From the NCBI RefSeq assembly GCF_029223285.1, contig NZ_JARHUJ010000013.1:62001-126000 (forward strand): a DNA stretch of 64,000 bases, written 5' to 3'. The translations under genes and the position numbers were made by a program. This stretch comes from Paraflavitalea sp. CAU 1676 (GTDB lineage Bacteria; Bacteroidota; Bacteroidia; Chitinophagales; Chitinophagaceae). The notes under the pieces are model-generated. The model was not told the DNA's origin and ran no database searches. It was given only the letters and a program-made list of their open reading frames with translations. Positions 9,501 to 18,545 of this stretch are shown piece by piece. Every line of letters begins with the position of its first letter. Positions within the stretch are counted from its first letter, which is position 1.

Positions 9501-9803
9501 CGAAATAACCGGTTGCAGGTAGATGGTAGTTGGCATGGAGCCAGCCTTGTATTCGAGGATCTTGTAACCTGAAAAGGAGATCACGATGACATCCGACGGT
9601 TTCGCTTCGTAAACAAATACCCCTTTGCTATTGGTGGCAGTACCACGTTTGGATCCTTTAATCGTTACAGAAGCTCCTTCGGCCAGTTCGCCGGAAGGCA
9701 ATTTTACAGTAGCTGTAACGGTTACATTTTGTGCGGATAGCCAATACGGCAATACTAGCAGGCAGGCAATAACGCTTAATGTTTTGAGAAAAACATTACT
9801 CAT
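6576..9803 (-). CDS. SusC/RagA-type TonB-linked outer-membrane transporter
   Basis: This 1075-residue outer-membrane importer takes up oligosaccharides with energy from TonB. After a signal peptide (ending near LPYWLSAQ) come a carboxypeptidase-regulatory-like domain (about residues 28-105), the plug with EIRGIGSISFSSQPLYVVDG and ATAIYGARGANGVVLITTK, and a long beta-barrel that ends in an aromatic residue (YRFGLNVNF). It is the first gene of a two-gene operon with SusD. It is transcribed away from the acetylesterase operon, and the palindrome at 9976-9989 lies between the two promoters. Confidence 0.95.
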   Translation of the reverse strand: MSNVFLKTLSVIACLLVLPYWLSAQNVTVTATVKLPSGELAEGASVTIKGSKRGTATNSKGVFVYEAKPSDVIVISFSGYKILEYKAGSMPTTIYLQPVISDLDDVVIIGYESKKKRDLTTSVTKVDTKNNTEGGYSSFQQLIGGRAAGVQVLENSTDPGGGVSVEIRGIGSISFSSQPLYVVDGIPLNSPDLNLTTGASSLVSPSTSNPLTMINPNDIETIEILKDAAATAIYGARGANGVVLITTKSGKAGKINVSLNANYSMTRSTRSIKVLNGRDYATFMNEYWAYRKAIGYNTTAIQPYLPEEIDSLPTYDHQKDIQQTAPTTDIYMSVSGGDAKNKVFFSGQYYNQVGMIPSTSLNRYNGKLSYEGKLRPDLTFTMSTNYTNSVRNGQPTTILSNKVLGWPSSVPLVNPDGGLNYLALYQYGNGQATTYDATRGITVYYNPRFAANEARSLAYTNHPFEFGGSNQVKNVQTSTQLLTNIGLAWSINNHLNVSAKLGLTTFNALLENYTPSIYIGGSALKGAASAGNSQNTGLLYQLQANYNRRFGKDHILSAFVVASAEKFVSKTQTASTIGFTSDVATYHSLQSGSASNTPYTTYNANQLVSSIVSASYNYKSRYYLSASGRMDGTSKFTENERYGFFPAVSAAWRLNQEKWFSPLRSIFSDLKLRASWGIVGNQSIAPYSTISTLDVASVVFGNTVNVGFTPTNLSNPTLRWERTASVNLGADLSFFKDRFSLTAEVYRKRTNDLLYGTIPPLSSGYTFLTRNIASLTNEGIEFSAGWKVVNSKKVRWNLEANIGINRNRVDQLSGGKGEYQDISQVVTGAYLFRLQPGVSIGQFYGLKTIGVWTDKTILEKPAGFQTGAREGDRRYADLNNDGLLDDKDRTYLGSALPKYFGGFSSTISYKGLELATFFSYSVGNKIFDYYEFNTMSLNRGQANIRKDIFDRRYRMITPTMSAEEADKIRLHNERANIQVPGSLYDPRESTDLYLEDGTYLRCRDITLSWALPASWMKRIKVAGVKFYANCQNLFILTSYPGYNPEVNTSGGLARGVDGGTSPLGRVYRFGLNVNF

Positions 9804-9975
9804 GGCAATCGTTTTTGGGTTTTTATAATCAGTTATTCATCGGTCTGGCAGATTGGAAGTTTCGTTCTTTCCAGTAGGTCGGGCTTGATTAAATAGTCGG
9901 CTATTGAATACACTGCAGCGATTTCAAAATTAGTATTTCGACTTGTTGATACAAGGAAGTTGGAGCATTTCCTCA

Positions 9976-9989
9976 CGGGAACGTTCCCG
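9976..9989. promoter_or_regulatory. Candidate LacI-family operator between SusC and the esterase operon
   Basis: CGGGAACGTTCCCG is a perfect 14-bp palindrome with a central CG, the usual form of LacI/GalR operators. It sits in the 276-bp divergent gap, about 90 bases before the esterase start and about 170 before SusC. Partial copies occur at 2002-2010 and 18546-18553, upstream of other genes in the same locus. Assignment to the LacI fusion protein is inferred. Confidence 0.6.
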
Positions 9990-10079
9990 ACCCCTGAAGG
10001 CCTGGTAATGCGTTGGTTCAATTAATTTACGGTCGCAATAAGCGCTTCTATTCTTCAACAAAAAAATAAAACTACACCA

Positions 10080-11492
10080 ATGACTTCGATCAGATTGTTG
10101 CTATTTCTCTTGCTGTTATGTACAAATCATTTATACGCGAAAATCACCTTGCCATCCGTGATCAGTGATGGCATGGTGTTGCAGCAAAGAGCAGATGTGG
10201 CGCTTTGGGGAAAGGCCAACAACAATGCCCGGATTATCATTACCACATCATGGAATGACAAAACATACACGACGAAAGCCACTGCTTCCGGCGACTGGAG
10301 ACTATTGGTAAAAACAGTAGGAGCCGGAGGTCCTTTTACGATCAGCTTAAGTGATGGAGAAAAAATAACACTTAAAAATATTTTGCTGGGGGAAGTTTGG
10401 CTCTGTTCGGGACAATCGAACATGGACATGCCGGTAAAAGGATTTACCAACCAACCCATTCTTTATGCCGGCGAACTGATGATGGATGCAGACAATGATC
10501 AGGTACGCCTTTTCCGTATGGAGGTAACTGGTAGCCGGGTGCCGAATTTTGATGGCGCCGCCACACCCTGGTTGGCTGCCAATGGAGAAACGATCAAAGA
10601 TTTTAGTGCCGTAGGGTATCAGTATGCAAAATTACTACAGCAACGATTAAAGGTACCCGTGGGCATTATTCAAGCAGCAGTGGGTGGTACCAAGATCGAG
10701 TTTTGGATGTCGGCCAGCAGCTTAAGTCCGTTCAGTGATGTGAAGATCAAATCTCCCGATGATCCTTCCAAGGTATCCGGCTGGGAGCCTACTGCCCTGT
10801 TTAATGCGATGATCAATCCCATCGCTGGTTATCATATCAAAGGCGCCATTTGGTACCAGGGCGAATCTAACAGCCGCACTTACCAAAACTACGAGCAGTT
10901 GATGCAAACCATGGTCAGCGACTGGAGAAAGCGGTGGAATTGCGGTGAATGGCCCTTTTACTTTGTGCAGATCGCCCCACACTTTTATAGGGATTCGACC
11001 AACAAAGCCGCCTTTTTACGGGAAAAGCAACAAAAAGCCATGAACAGTATTGCCAACGCCGGCATGGTAGTCACCATGGATGTTGGTGAAGAGTTACGTA
11101 TTCACCCAAGCAACAAAACGACCATCAGCAACCGGCTCGTCGCCTGGGCATTGGGCAACACCTATGGATACAAAGGCATTCCCTTTGCAAGCCCTACCTA
11201 TCAATCATCCAAGATCGTCAAGAGTGCCATCGAAATTACTTTCAACAATACGTCGATGGGATTAATGGCTTCCCACCCTCCATTATCCGCCTTCGAGATT
11301 GCAGGAGACGACAGGAAGTTTTACCCGGCAGATGCAATCATAACCAAAACCGGCGTCACGGTAAGAAGTGCCCAGGTAAAAGATCCGGTTGCCGTTCGGT
11401 ATGCATTTAAAGACTGGGTAGTAGGTGACCTCTTTAGCCTGGAAGGGTTACCGGTAGCGCCGTTCCGTACCGACGATTGGCCAACGCCCTGA
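10080..11492 (+). CDS. Secreted sialate O-acetylesterase-family carbohydrate esterase
   Basis: The 470-residue protein has a signal peptide (to about residue 20) and an SGNH-type esterase fold that removes acetyl groups from sugars. Block I is CSGQSNMD, with the family's catalytic Ser at 113. GAIWYQGESN follows near residue 258, and the Asp/His pair lies in MDVGEELRIHPSNK. Family members act on acetylated sialic acid or on plant polysaccharides. Beside a GH95-like enzyme and a GDSL esterase, this one probably clears acetyl groups so that exo-glycosidases can proceed. It is the first gene of a three-gene operon divergent from SusC. Confidence 0.9.
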   Translation: MTSIRLLLFLLLLCTNHLYAKITLPSVISDGMVLQQRADVALWGKANNNARIIITTSWNDKTYTTKATASGDWRLLVKTVGAGGPFTISLSDGEKITLKNILLGEVWLCSGQSNMDMPVKGFTNQPILYAGELMMDADNDQVRLFRMEVTGSRVPNFDGAATPWLAANGETIKDFSAVGYQYAKLLQQRLKVPVGIIQAAVGGTKIEFWMSASSLSPFSDVKIKSPDDPSKVSGWEPTALFNAMINPIAGYHIKGAIWYQGESNSRTYQNYEQLMQTMVSDWRKRWNCGEWPFYFVQIAPHFYRDSTNKAAFLREKQQKAMNSIANAGMVVTMDVGEELRIHPSNKTTISNRLVAWALGNTYGYKGIPFASPTYQSSKIVKSAIEITFNNTSMGLMASHPPLSAFEIAGDDRKFYPADAIITKTGVTVRSAQVKDPVAVRYAFKDWVVGDLFSLEGLPVAPFRTDDWPTP

Positions 11493-11573
11493 TCCGCCGG
11501 TTATGTTGTTATCGAACACGATGCTTGTAATTACTGATCAATAAGATTTTTACTACTTAAACATTCTTGCCAA

Positions 11574-14500
11574 ATGAAAAGAAAAGACTTTCTGCAGCAG
11601 CTCGGTGTAGTATCACTGGGTAAGCTGGTTATCCCCAATTCTGTACTGGCCAACATTTCCGGGGCCGCTATGGGCAGACCTTCGCTAGACGGCTTAAAGC
11701 TATTCAATGTAAACCATTCCGCTTTGCTGGCCCGGGCTGCTATCAGTTATGGCAAACCTCCGTCTTCAGAGAATGAGGGGATACCCATCGGCAATGGAAA
11801 CATGGGAACACTGGTGTGGACCAAGCCGGCAAAGGCTGCTACTGCCACCAATGCCGCTGAACCCGCCGATCCCGCAAAGATCATGTACCAGATCAACCGC
11901 AATGATACTTTCGGCCAGGACCGCACGCACCAGCATTACGATGATACCGTTCTTCCCGGAGATAAACAGGAAGTTACCGACAATACCCTATCCCTGTGCC
12001 GCCTTGGCATCCATGTTGGAGCGGCTACTTTTCAATCCCTCCGCCAAAACACCGAAGAAGGGACTGTTACCTTGAATTACCAGGCCAGTACCGGCACCGT
12101 AGACTTTATCACTTTTGTTTCAGCCGAACACGATATGCTGATCGCCAGAATAGGTGACAGAAGAACGACCCCGGAGGAGATCAATTTTGAGGTGAGTATG
12201 GTCCGGCAGCCACAAGAAGTACATGGCCAAAGTGTGTGGGACTACACGATCACCGAATTCTATGGCCGCACCATTATTGTGCAAACTGTTAAGGAGGGTT
12301 CCTTTTACATGCAGTATGCGGTGGCCATCAGTGTGCGCGGGACCCCCGTTGAGATCGTGGAAAAATCGGCAGACCGGGTAAAGTTCAAGACCAAGCCATT
12401 TGCCGGGGGATTTGGTTTCTTCCTGGCCACTGCCACCACCTTGTATGAGCAGGTGGATGTTCGTAAAAAGGCGCTTGCCGTTTTAGCCATTGGCGAAGGT
12501 CAGGGCACTGACACCCTGTTGAAACAACACCGTGCCTGGTGGCGTAACTTTTGGGTAAAGAGCCGCACTTTTGTACACCTTAGCAGCGATGATGGTGTGG
12601 CCGATTTCCTGGAAGCCCGTTATAACCTGCATCTCTACCATATGGGCAGTACTTCCCGGGGAAATTTTCCACCGCTCTATAACTACGGGCTGTGGTTGGC
12701 TACACCAGATGGCAAGCGCTACTGGGGTGCACAGTACAAATTCATGAACGATATGATGATGTACCTGTCGCTCTACGCTGCCAATTACATGGAGTTAACC
12801 GATTCCTACCTGAACATGTACCGGAAAATGTTGCCCGACTGCGAAACCGCGGCCAAACAACGTTGGGGTGTTACAAAAGGTGCCTTTGTTCCTGAGTCGC
12901 TTGGATTCAGCGGTCCCACGATCCTTTCCTCCCAGGCAGCTCCGATGATCCATGATGTGTTGATGGGCAGGCGGACGCGGGCTTCACTACCGCCCGCCGT
13001 GGTCAAAGAGTGCCTTGTCGAAGCAACACTGGATTGGATCAATCCCAAGTTCGGTGCCCGGTATGATCAATTCACCTGGGTAGCCCATATTCTTTCGTCA
13101 GGATCACAGCTGGCCATGCAATTTTATTGGCGCTACCAACTGACCGGAGATATCAATTGGCTGCGTGACTCCGCCTATCCCATGATGAAAGGCATGGTTG
13201 ATTTTTATCAGAGTTATGCACAAAAAGGAACGGACGGATATTACCATATTATCCGGAGCAATGTGCACGAATCTTATTGGGGGGTGAACGATGGAATCGT
13301 TGATCTGGCGGCCATCAGGTCGCTCACCCCGAAAGTCATTGCGTGCTCTCAAATTTTGGGCGTGGATGCGGGTCTTCGGGCAGGTTGGACGGAGTTTCTT
13401 GAAAAGCTTGCCCCCTACCCTGCCGGTGATCATGCTGACGTGGTACGCCTGCAAAGTGGTACTCCTCCGGCAGGTGAATACGGCGGGGAGAAAATTCCCT
13501 TGTTTCCGGCAGGCACTTTCGGAGCCGGCTATGCAGTAAGGTGTGTGGGGCGGTCAAATGTTGATCCGGTTTGGGTGTGGCCTGTACACCCCTTCGAAGC
13601 TATTTCGTTGGTGAAGGGGCGTTATACCGGAAGCCAGGAGGATAAAGACAACTTTCAGAAAATGCTGCTTACCTATAAGTATGTTCCACCTACCTGGTAT
13701 GGATATATGTGGCCCCAGTATCCCGGCCGGCTTGGTCTCACCGATGAAGTGCGCAAGATATTACCGCTGTATGCCACCGGCGCGGGAGTAAGTGGCCTGC
13801 AGAACACCTGGGGACAGGCTAATAATGGTTTGCTGCCAGAGGCTATTCAAAGCGCCCTGATGCAAAGTATTGACGAGATCATCCTGGTGGCGCCGGCCTG
13901 GCCTTCGGAGTGGCGGGCGAGCTTTACCCTGCTGGCGCGCGGTGGTTTCCTGGTATCTGCCACCCTGGAACAAGGCGCACCCAAGGTGATACAGGTGGAA
14001 AGCACCTTTGGTACAAATTGCCGTATCGTGAACCCCTGGCATCCTGCTGCCGCTTACCTGAGACGTGCAGGGCAGACACAACAAACGTTGAACGGGCAGA
14101 TCCTTGAGTTTCCACTGGTGACCGGTGAAAGTGTTTTGCTGGTCGGAAATGCAGAAATGACCCTGCAGCTTCCCATCATAATAAATCCCGCACCCGGTGC
14201 TGTAGTGAAGAAGATCCAGGCGACACACCCCAACGGGACAGTAAAAAAGACGCAGTTGGGAAAAGAAGGCCCTGTTTCAACCAGAGTGGCGGTTAAGCAG
14301 GAAACTGCCACCCAAACCCTTGCACAGGGATTGCGGATCGCTGTAAACCCTAATCCCGTACGGAATACACTTAATCTGGAGATCTATCAGGATACTACAT
14401 CCCAGATCAACATACGCATCCTGGATATGACGGGAAGACAGGTATGGCAGCGCAAGGAGCAGATTACCGGTGGTGAAGCAAGACTCATGCCGGTGAACTT

Positions 14501-14585
14501 CAGCGCATTTTCCGCCGGTACTTATTGCGTACAGGCTAATAATGGAAAGCAATCTCAAAGTATAAAGTTCCAAAAGACAGAATAA
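11574..14585 (+). CDS. GH95-like (alpha/alpha)6 glycoside hydrolase with T9SS sorting domain
   Basis: This is a large exported enzyme of 1003 residues. The N-terminus (KRKDFLQQLGVVSLGKLVIP) resembles a Tat signal with KR in place of RR. A beta-rich region with GIPIGNGNMGTLVW (about 63-76) is followed by an alpha-barrel from about residue 330 (NYGLWLATPDGKRYWGAQYK, then SAYPMMKGMVDFYQSYA). This arrangement matches GH95 alpha-L-fucosidases/galactosidases and their uncharacterised relatives; the exact family is uncertain. The C-terminal 85 residues are a T9SS type A sorting domain (NPNPVRNTLNLEIY and FSAGTYCVQ). It lies 81 bases behind the acetylesterase gene. It is most likely cell-surface or secreted and cuts terminal deoxy-sugar or galactosyl residues. 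Confidence 0.8.
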   Translation: MKRKDFLQQLGVVSLGKLVIPNSVLANISGAAMGRPSLDGLKLFNVNHSALLARAAISYGKPPSSENEGIPIGNGNMGTLVWTKPAKAATATNAAEPADPAKIMYQINRNDTFGQDRTHQHYDDTVLPGDKQEVTDNTLSLCRLGIHVGAATFQSLRQNTEEGTVTLNYQASTGTVDFITFVSAEHDMLIARIGDRRTTPEEINFEVSMVRQPQEVHGQSVWDYTITEFYGRTIIVQTVKEGSFYMQYAVAISVRGTPVEIVEKSADRVKFKTKPFAGGFGFFLATATTLYEQVDVRKKALAVLAIGEGQGTDTLLKQHRAWWRNFWVKSRTFVHLSSDDGVADFLEARYNLHLYHMGSTSRGNFPPLYNYGLWLATPDGKRYWGAQYKFMNDMMMYLSLYAANYMELTDSYLNMYRKMLPDCETAAKQRWGVTKGAFVPESLGFSGPTILSSQAAPMIHDVLMGRRTRASLPPAVVKECLVEATLDWINPKFGARYDQFTWVAHILSSGSQLAMQFYWRYQLTGDINWLRDSAYPMMKGMVDFYQSYAQKGTDGYYHIIRSNVHESYWGVNDGIVDLAAIRSLTPKVIACSQILGVDAGLRAGWTEFLEKLAPYPAGDHADVVRLQSGTPPAGEYGGEKIPLFPAGTFGAGYAVRCVGRSNVDPVWVWPVHPFEAISLVKGRYTGSQEDKDNFQKMLLTYKYVPPTWYGYMWPQYPGRLGLTDEVRKILPLYATGAGVSGLQNTWGQANNGLLPEAIQSALMQSIDEIILVAPAWPSEWRASFTLLARGGFLVSATLEQGAPKVIQVESTFGTNCRIVNPWHPAAAYLRRAGQTQQTLNGQILEFPLVTGESVLLVGNAEMTLQLPIIINPAPGAVVKKIQATHPNGTVKKTQLGKEGPVSTRVAVKQETATQTLAQGLRIAVNPNPVRNTLNLEIYQDTTSQINIRILDMTGRQVWQRKEQITGGEARLMPVNFSAFSAGTYCVQANNGKQSQSIKFQKTE

Positions 14586-14664
14586 TTGACTGGTGCCCGG
14601 CATTGTTTTCGCCAATGCAGGGCTCTTGCGCAATCAAAAAATACATATCAAAAGAATCAACCTA

Positions 14665-15816
14665 ATGAACAATTACTTTCGAGCTCAACGATCCCTAATT
14701 CATTTGCTGTGTAGCTGCCTGTTGATAGCTGCATTCACGCTTTCCTCAATGGACGGCCTATCTCAGTCGTCCGGGACGTACCAATTGTGGGAGCCGCTGG
14801 CAGATTCCCTTTCAAAGATCGGTGGCCGATTGCCTGAAGCAAGATCGCGCCATGACTATGGCCGCCTTCCTGAGAGGGCAGCTACGCTGGTCAGAAAAGG
14901 TTTATGGAACCTGAGTCTTAACAGTGCTGGTACTTATGTCGAATTTCAGACTGATGCGGCTGAAATCATGGTGCGCTACAATCTCGCCGGTTCCAACTTA
15001 TTTGAGCGTAAAACCTTTCCCGGTAATGCGGGAATTGACCTTTATGCCAAGGACAGATCAGGAAAATGGCATTGGGCAACAGGCACCTGCCGTTTTGGTG
15101 ATACGGTTGAATACTGGTTCAGGAACATTGACAAGCGCATCGACCTGACCCATTTCAGGCTTTATTTTCCATTACACAATGCCCCAAAGTGGTTGCAGAT
15201 TGGCGTGAAGGCCGGAAATACACTCACGCCGGTTCAGCCATCCATCGATAAGCCCATTGTATGTTATGGTACCTCTATCTTGCAGGGAGGAAGTGCTACC
15301 AGGGCAGGCCTCGCGTGGGGAAATATATTGGGGCGTATGCTTGACAGGCACATTATTAATCTGGGCTTCTCAGGTAATGGAATGCTGGAGACCCCGCTCA
15401 TAGATTTGGTGAATATGGTGGATGCATCTGCCTATGTGCTTGATTGCTTACCCAATCTGACCGACTCCGGAAGGGTTCCCGACACAGCACTGCGCCGCCT
15501 GATTGTAAATGCAGTGAAAACACTAAGAGCGACTCATCACCATACACCTATCGTATTGGTAGAGCATGCATCCGGCTACCCGGGTTTTTGCCTCGATGAC
15601 CGGCAAAACATACGGTACACAAGGGTCAATAAAATTATGCATGCCACCTACAGGGAAATGGTCAAAGAAATGCGCATTAAAGGGTTGTACCTGCTCTCAG
15701 CGGCACAGATAGGCCTCACGGCGGAAGGATCATTAGATGGTACTCACCCCAACGATCTTGGTATGTATAAGTATGCAACGGCTTACAGCAAGCTACTCTC
15801 CTCCATTCTTCAATGA
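14665..15816 (+). CDS. Secreted SGNH/GDSL hydrolase (GxDLY-type)
   Basis: From the ATG at 14665 the product has 383 residues and opens with a signal peptide (LLCSCLLIAAFTLSS). An upstream in-frame ATG would bury this signal, so it was not chosen. The N-terminal jelly-roll part includes GIDLYAKDRSGKWHW, the GxDLY signature. The C-terminal SGNH part has CYGTSILQGG (Ser near residue 204), INLGFSGNGM and DGTHPNDLGM with the catalytic Asp/His. It is probably a second carbohydrate esterase of different specificity. It is the last gene of the esterase/GH95 operon and is followed by a bidirectional terminator. Confidence 0.88.
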   Translation: MNNYFRAQRSLIHLLCSCLLIAAFTLSSMDGLSQSSGTYQLWEPLADSLSKIGGRLPEARSRHDYGRLPERAATLVRKGLWNLSLNSAGTYVEFQTDAAEIMVRYNLAGSNLFERKTFPGNAGIDLYAKDRSGKWHWATGTCRFGDTVEYWFRNIDKRIDLTHFRLYFPLHNAPKWLQIGVKAGNTLTPVQPSIDKPIVCYGTSILQGGSATRAGLAWGNILGRMLDRHIINLGFSGNGMLETPLIDLVNMVDASAYVLDCLPNLTDSGRVPDTALRRLIVNAVKTLRATHHHTPIVLVEHASGYPGFCLDDRQNIRYTRVNKIMHATYREMVKEMRIKGLYLLSAAQIGLTAEGSLDGTHPNDLGMYKYATAYSKLLSSILQ

Positions 15817-15842
15817 TCTGGTGCCTGAGGGGCAAAATAAAA

Positions 15843-15885
15843 AAAATAAAAAGCACCTGTCAACGGGAGACAGGTGCTCTTCTTT
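15843..15885. terminator. Bidirectional terminator
   Basis: A perfect 10-bp stem (15852-15861 with 15869-15878) has an A-rich left flank, which is a T-run for the minus strand, and CTTCTTT on the right. It separates the convergent GDSL and aldo/keto reductase genes. Confidence 0.85.
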
Positions 15886-15943
15886 ACTACCTCAACTCTG
15901 GTTGGGAAAAATTACCATTGCCAGCCTGTCAATGTTTCCATGT

Positions 15944-16942
15944 TCATTGGATTAATCCTTTCGATTGGAGGTCATTCCAGAAGGAAGCAGGAATCGGTTT
16001 GGTAGCCATGTCAATATTCACTTTCACCTTTTCGGCCCGCGTGGTATTGAGCGCAATACTGCTGATGCCACTTACCCCTATGCCAAATTGTATGCAGGCA
16101 TGCGCAGGTGAAACCTGGTGCTGTTCACAACAGGAAAAGAACTCGTTGCGCCATTGCAACAGTGGTTGATGTGCCTCCTCAGATGCCTGCACCAACTGGT
16201 AATTATAATAATCACTTCCGATGAGAAACCCACCATTAAAAACCGCTGAATTGATCACTACCGTTCCCTGGTCAGTTAGCTCTCCGATATACCGGGACAA
16301 TGCTGGCGGGTGCGCATGCAGCGTCATGCTGTTGGCAATCATGACCCAATCCAATTCAATGTCCTCCGTTATTCTTTGAATGACCTTCCAGTCTTTCGAT
16401 CCCACCCCTACTCCTTTCACCTTGCCACTGGCCTTCAATTCAAACAAAGCCCGGTAGGCGTCGAGTATATCCAGCCAGCGTTGCTGGCGATCTGCTTCGT
16501 CGGTGGCTCCTGCCAGGTATTCATCCGGATCGTGTACCGACACCAATTGCGCGTTATAGCCATTCAATAATGCATTGCCTTGTTCATAGCAGGCCAGGAT
16601 TCCTTCATAGCTGATCCTTTGCACCGCATCGTGTTGAATATCTTTCCATACACCACGCTCAAAAGTCGGCTCGGGTGTAGTGAGCGGAATACGGTACCAA
16701 CCCAGCTTGTTGCTGATCAACACTTTTTCTTTCGGCACTTTTAATTGACGCAAACATTGTCCTAATGATTCCAGCGCCAACCCGGCCCCGTATTTTCCGG
16801 CCGTATCAAATACCGCCAAGCCATCGGCATGCTGCACACATGCCTCCACGATGGATTGTCTGGTTGTATTTTCCAATACCGTATATAAATTGCCCAGTCC
16901 GCTGGTGCCATAGATGACCCTGGGCCAACTGATCTCATTCAT
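15944..16942 (-). CDS. Aldo/keto reductase of the L-fucose / D-threo-aldose 1-dehydrogenase type
   Basis: The 332-residue cytoplasmic NAD(P)-dependent oxidoreductase keeps the full catalytic tetrad: Asp46 and Tyr51 (FDTAGKYG), Lys79 (ISNKLG) and His137 (SVHDPDEYL). The sequence resembles aldose 1-dehydrogenases that oxidise L-fucose or D-arabinose to lactones. That fits the mutarotase-family gene 31 bases upstream in the same direction, since the first two steps of oxidative L-fucose breakdown are mutarotation and dehydrogenation. Lactonase and dehydratase genes are not in the visible locus. Confidence 0.85.
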   Translation of the reverse strand: MNEISWPRVIYGTSGLGNLYTVLENTTRQSIVEACVQHADGLAVFDTAGKYGAGLALESLGQCLRQLKVPKEKVLISNKLGWYRIPLTTPEPTFERGVWKDIQHDAVQRISYEGILACYEQGNALLNGYNAQLVSVHDPDEYLAGATDEADRQQRWLDILDAYRALFELKASGKVKGVGVGSKDWKVIQRITEDIELDWVMIANSMTLHAHPPALSRYIGELTDQGTVVINSAVFNGGFLIGSDYYNYQLVQASEEAHQPLLQWRNEFFSCCEQHQVSPAHACIQFGIGVSGISSIALNTTRAEKVKVNIDMATKPIPASFWNDLQSKGLIQ

Positions 16943-16973
16943 GGGAGGTTTGTTTTACAAGCATTTGTCTTAT

Positions 16974-17339
16974 TCATATGGTTATATTTTTTTCAGTGGT
17001 GGCGTGTAGTTCGAACAAAGGCTCCATCTTCACCCATTTTTCTCCTTCCTGCGTCCAGGGAAGCGGTTGTTGAAATTGCCACATCAGCGCCTCCCATTCC
17101 TGCACTTTGGGGTTAGTGGCATCCATGATAGCCTTTTGTTTAAAGGAGAAATCATCGGATACTTCCATGATCATGAATAGCCGGTTACCGGTCCGGTAAA
17201 TTTCCATGGATACGATACCTGCGTCAAGGATACTTTCCTTTACTTCGGGCCAACCATTCTCTGCCCGGTGCCAATTTTCGTATTCGCTGATGAGCGCCGG
17301 GTCATCTTTGAGGTCGAGCGCCAGTGTGTGTCGTTTCAT
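16974..17339 (-). CDS. L-rhamnose/L-fucose mutarotase-family protein
   Basis: The product has 121 residues and the DUF718 (RhaM) ferredoxin-like fold. KRHTLALDLKDDPALISEY at the start and MEIYRTGNRLFMIMEV in the middle are typical, and conserved His and Trp residues are present. The family interconverts sugar anomers. Paired with the fucose-type dehydrogenase downstream, it probably supplies the right anomer of L-fucose, though L-rhamnose cannot be excluded. It is the first gene of a two-gene operon divergent from an AraC regulator, which is its likely controller. Confidence 0.88.
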   Translation of the reverse strand: MKRHTLALDLKDDPALISEYENWHRAENGWPEVKESILDAGIVSMEIYRTGNRLFMIMEVSDDFSFKQKAIMDATNPKVQEWEALMWQFQQPLPWTQEGEKWVKMEPLFELHATTEKNITI

Positions 17340-17480
17340 AGTTCAACTGATGATAGTTTTTAGAATAAATAGTGTCGTTTTGACAAATATAGTTCCAGTG
17401 CCAGGGGCGGCTATGTCCTGAATAAGACTTTGTTTTATACAAATCCGACCATTTGGTTACCTTGCAACACCAATACAAGT

Positions 17481-18368
17481 ATGAGCAGCAGATCATTAAA
17501 ATATTCCTTTTCCTTGTTGCATGTAGACCATGTGCAGCTAAGCAAACGGTGGAATTATAAAAGTGTGATCAGTCCCTATTATCGCCTGTATTACATAGAT
17601 GAAGGAGAAGGTCTGCTGTCGAATGCCGGCGATAAACTGAAACTGGAGGCTGGTTATATCTATATCATTCCCAGCTATACCTTGTGCAATCTGTATTGTC
17701 CGGAATATTTAAGCCAATATTTCATACAATTCTTCGAGGAATCGCCCGATGGTATGTCACTCTTCCACCACAACCGCGCTTTGATGAAGGTGAGTGCCAC
17801 GGAAATGGACATAGCTCACTTCAAGCGCTTGCTCGACATCAACCCCGGAAGGGGAATCAACCGGTCGGACAATCCAAAGGTGTATGAAAAGAATGCTTAT
17901 TACCGAGAGTACCAGGAGCTCAACAACCGCCAGACCATGGCCGTCTATCTTGAAACCCAGGGCATCTTATTGCAATTGGTGGCCCGCTTTTTAGAAAGCC
18001 GGCAGTTCGAAGCAATGGCTAGCCGTGTTATTCCTCAAAAAGTGCTGGATGCCATGAGTTATATACAACTTAACCTCCATCAACCGTTAACCATTGCCCA
18101 CCTGGCTCAAAGAGCTAATCAACATGCCGACTATTTCTCCCGGCAATTCTTACAATTTACCGGAGAAAGACCGCTCGCTTACATCCATTCCAAGCGTATT
18201 GAACGGGCTCAATACCTGATCTCCACTACTGATCTGCCCTATGTTTCCATTGCCAGTGAAACAGGGTTCGATAACCTGCCTCACTTCTCCAAAGTATTTA
18301 AAAAGATAACCAGCCTTACCCCTGGTCAATTCAGGAAACAAAGTCAGCAAGGGCATATTGCACATTAA
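17481..18368 (+). CDS. AraC-family transcriptional regulator
   Basis: Starting at the ATG at 17481 (MSSRSLKYSFSLL), the protein has 295 residues. Residues 1-150 are a cupin-like effector domain (RLYYIDEGEG, IYIIPSYTLCNLY). The AraC double helix-turn-helix covers about 195-290, ending GFDNLPHFSKVFKKITSLTP. A TTG at 17430 would add 17 residues with no sign of conservation. The gene is divergent from the mutarotase/dehydrogenase pair with a 141-base gap, so it probably senses a sugar and controls that pair. Confidence 0.88.
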   Translation: MSSRSLKYSFSLLHVDHVQLSKRWNYKSVISPYYRLYYIDEGEGLLSNAGDKLKLEAGYIYIIPSYTLCNLYCPEYLSQYFIQFFEESPDGMSLFHHNRALMKVSATEMDIAHFKRLLDINPGRGINRSDNPKVYEKNAYYREYQELNNRQTMAVYLETQGILLQLVARFLESRQFEAMASRVIPQKVLDAMSYIQLNLHQPLTIAHLAQRANQHADYFSRQFLQFTGERPLAYIHSKRIERAQYLISTTDLPYVSIASETGFDNLPHFSKVFKKITSLTPGQFRKQSQQGHIAH

Positions 18369-18389
18369 AGGCACGCAGAAAAAACATTA

Positions 18390-18424
18390 CCCGGGGCTCT
18401 GCTAGCCTCCGGGCAAATGTTTTC
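18390..18424 (+). terminator. Likely terminator of the AraC gene
   Basis: A GC-rich hairpin is formed by CCCGGGGCT and AGCC-T-CCGGG with one bulge. It is followed after a short gap by TTTT. The T-run is weak, so confidence is moderate. Confidence 0.5.
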
Positions 18425-18545
18425 CTTGCATTATCCGGCACGGTTTAGGTTCCGTGTTTCCCATTACCGGGTTCTCCATAAGACTTAACGTGTACAAAAC
18501 TAGCAAGTCATGCTACACTTCGTGCATAACCTACAATAAAGTTGG

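Noticed and set aside
14593-14664. Earlier ATG for the GDSL hydrolase
   Set aside because: It adds 24 residues before a clear signal peptide; the start at 14665 is better.
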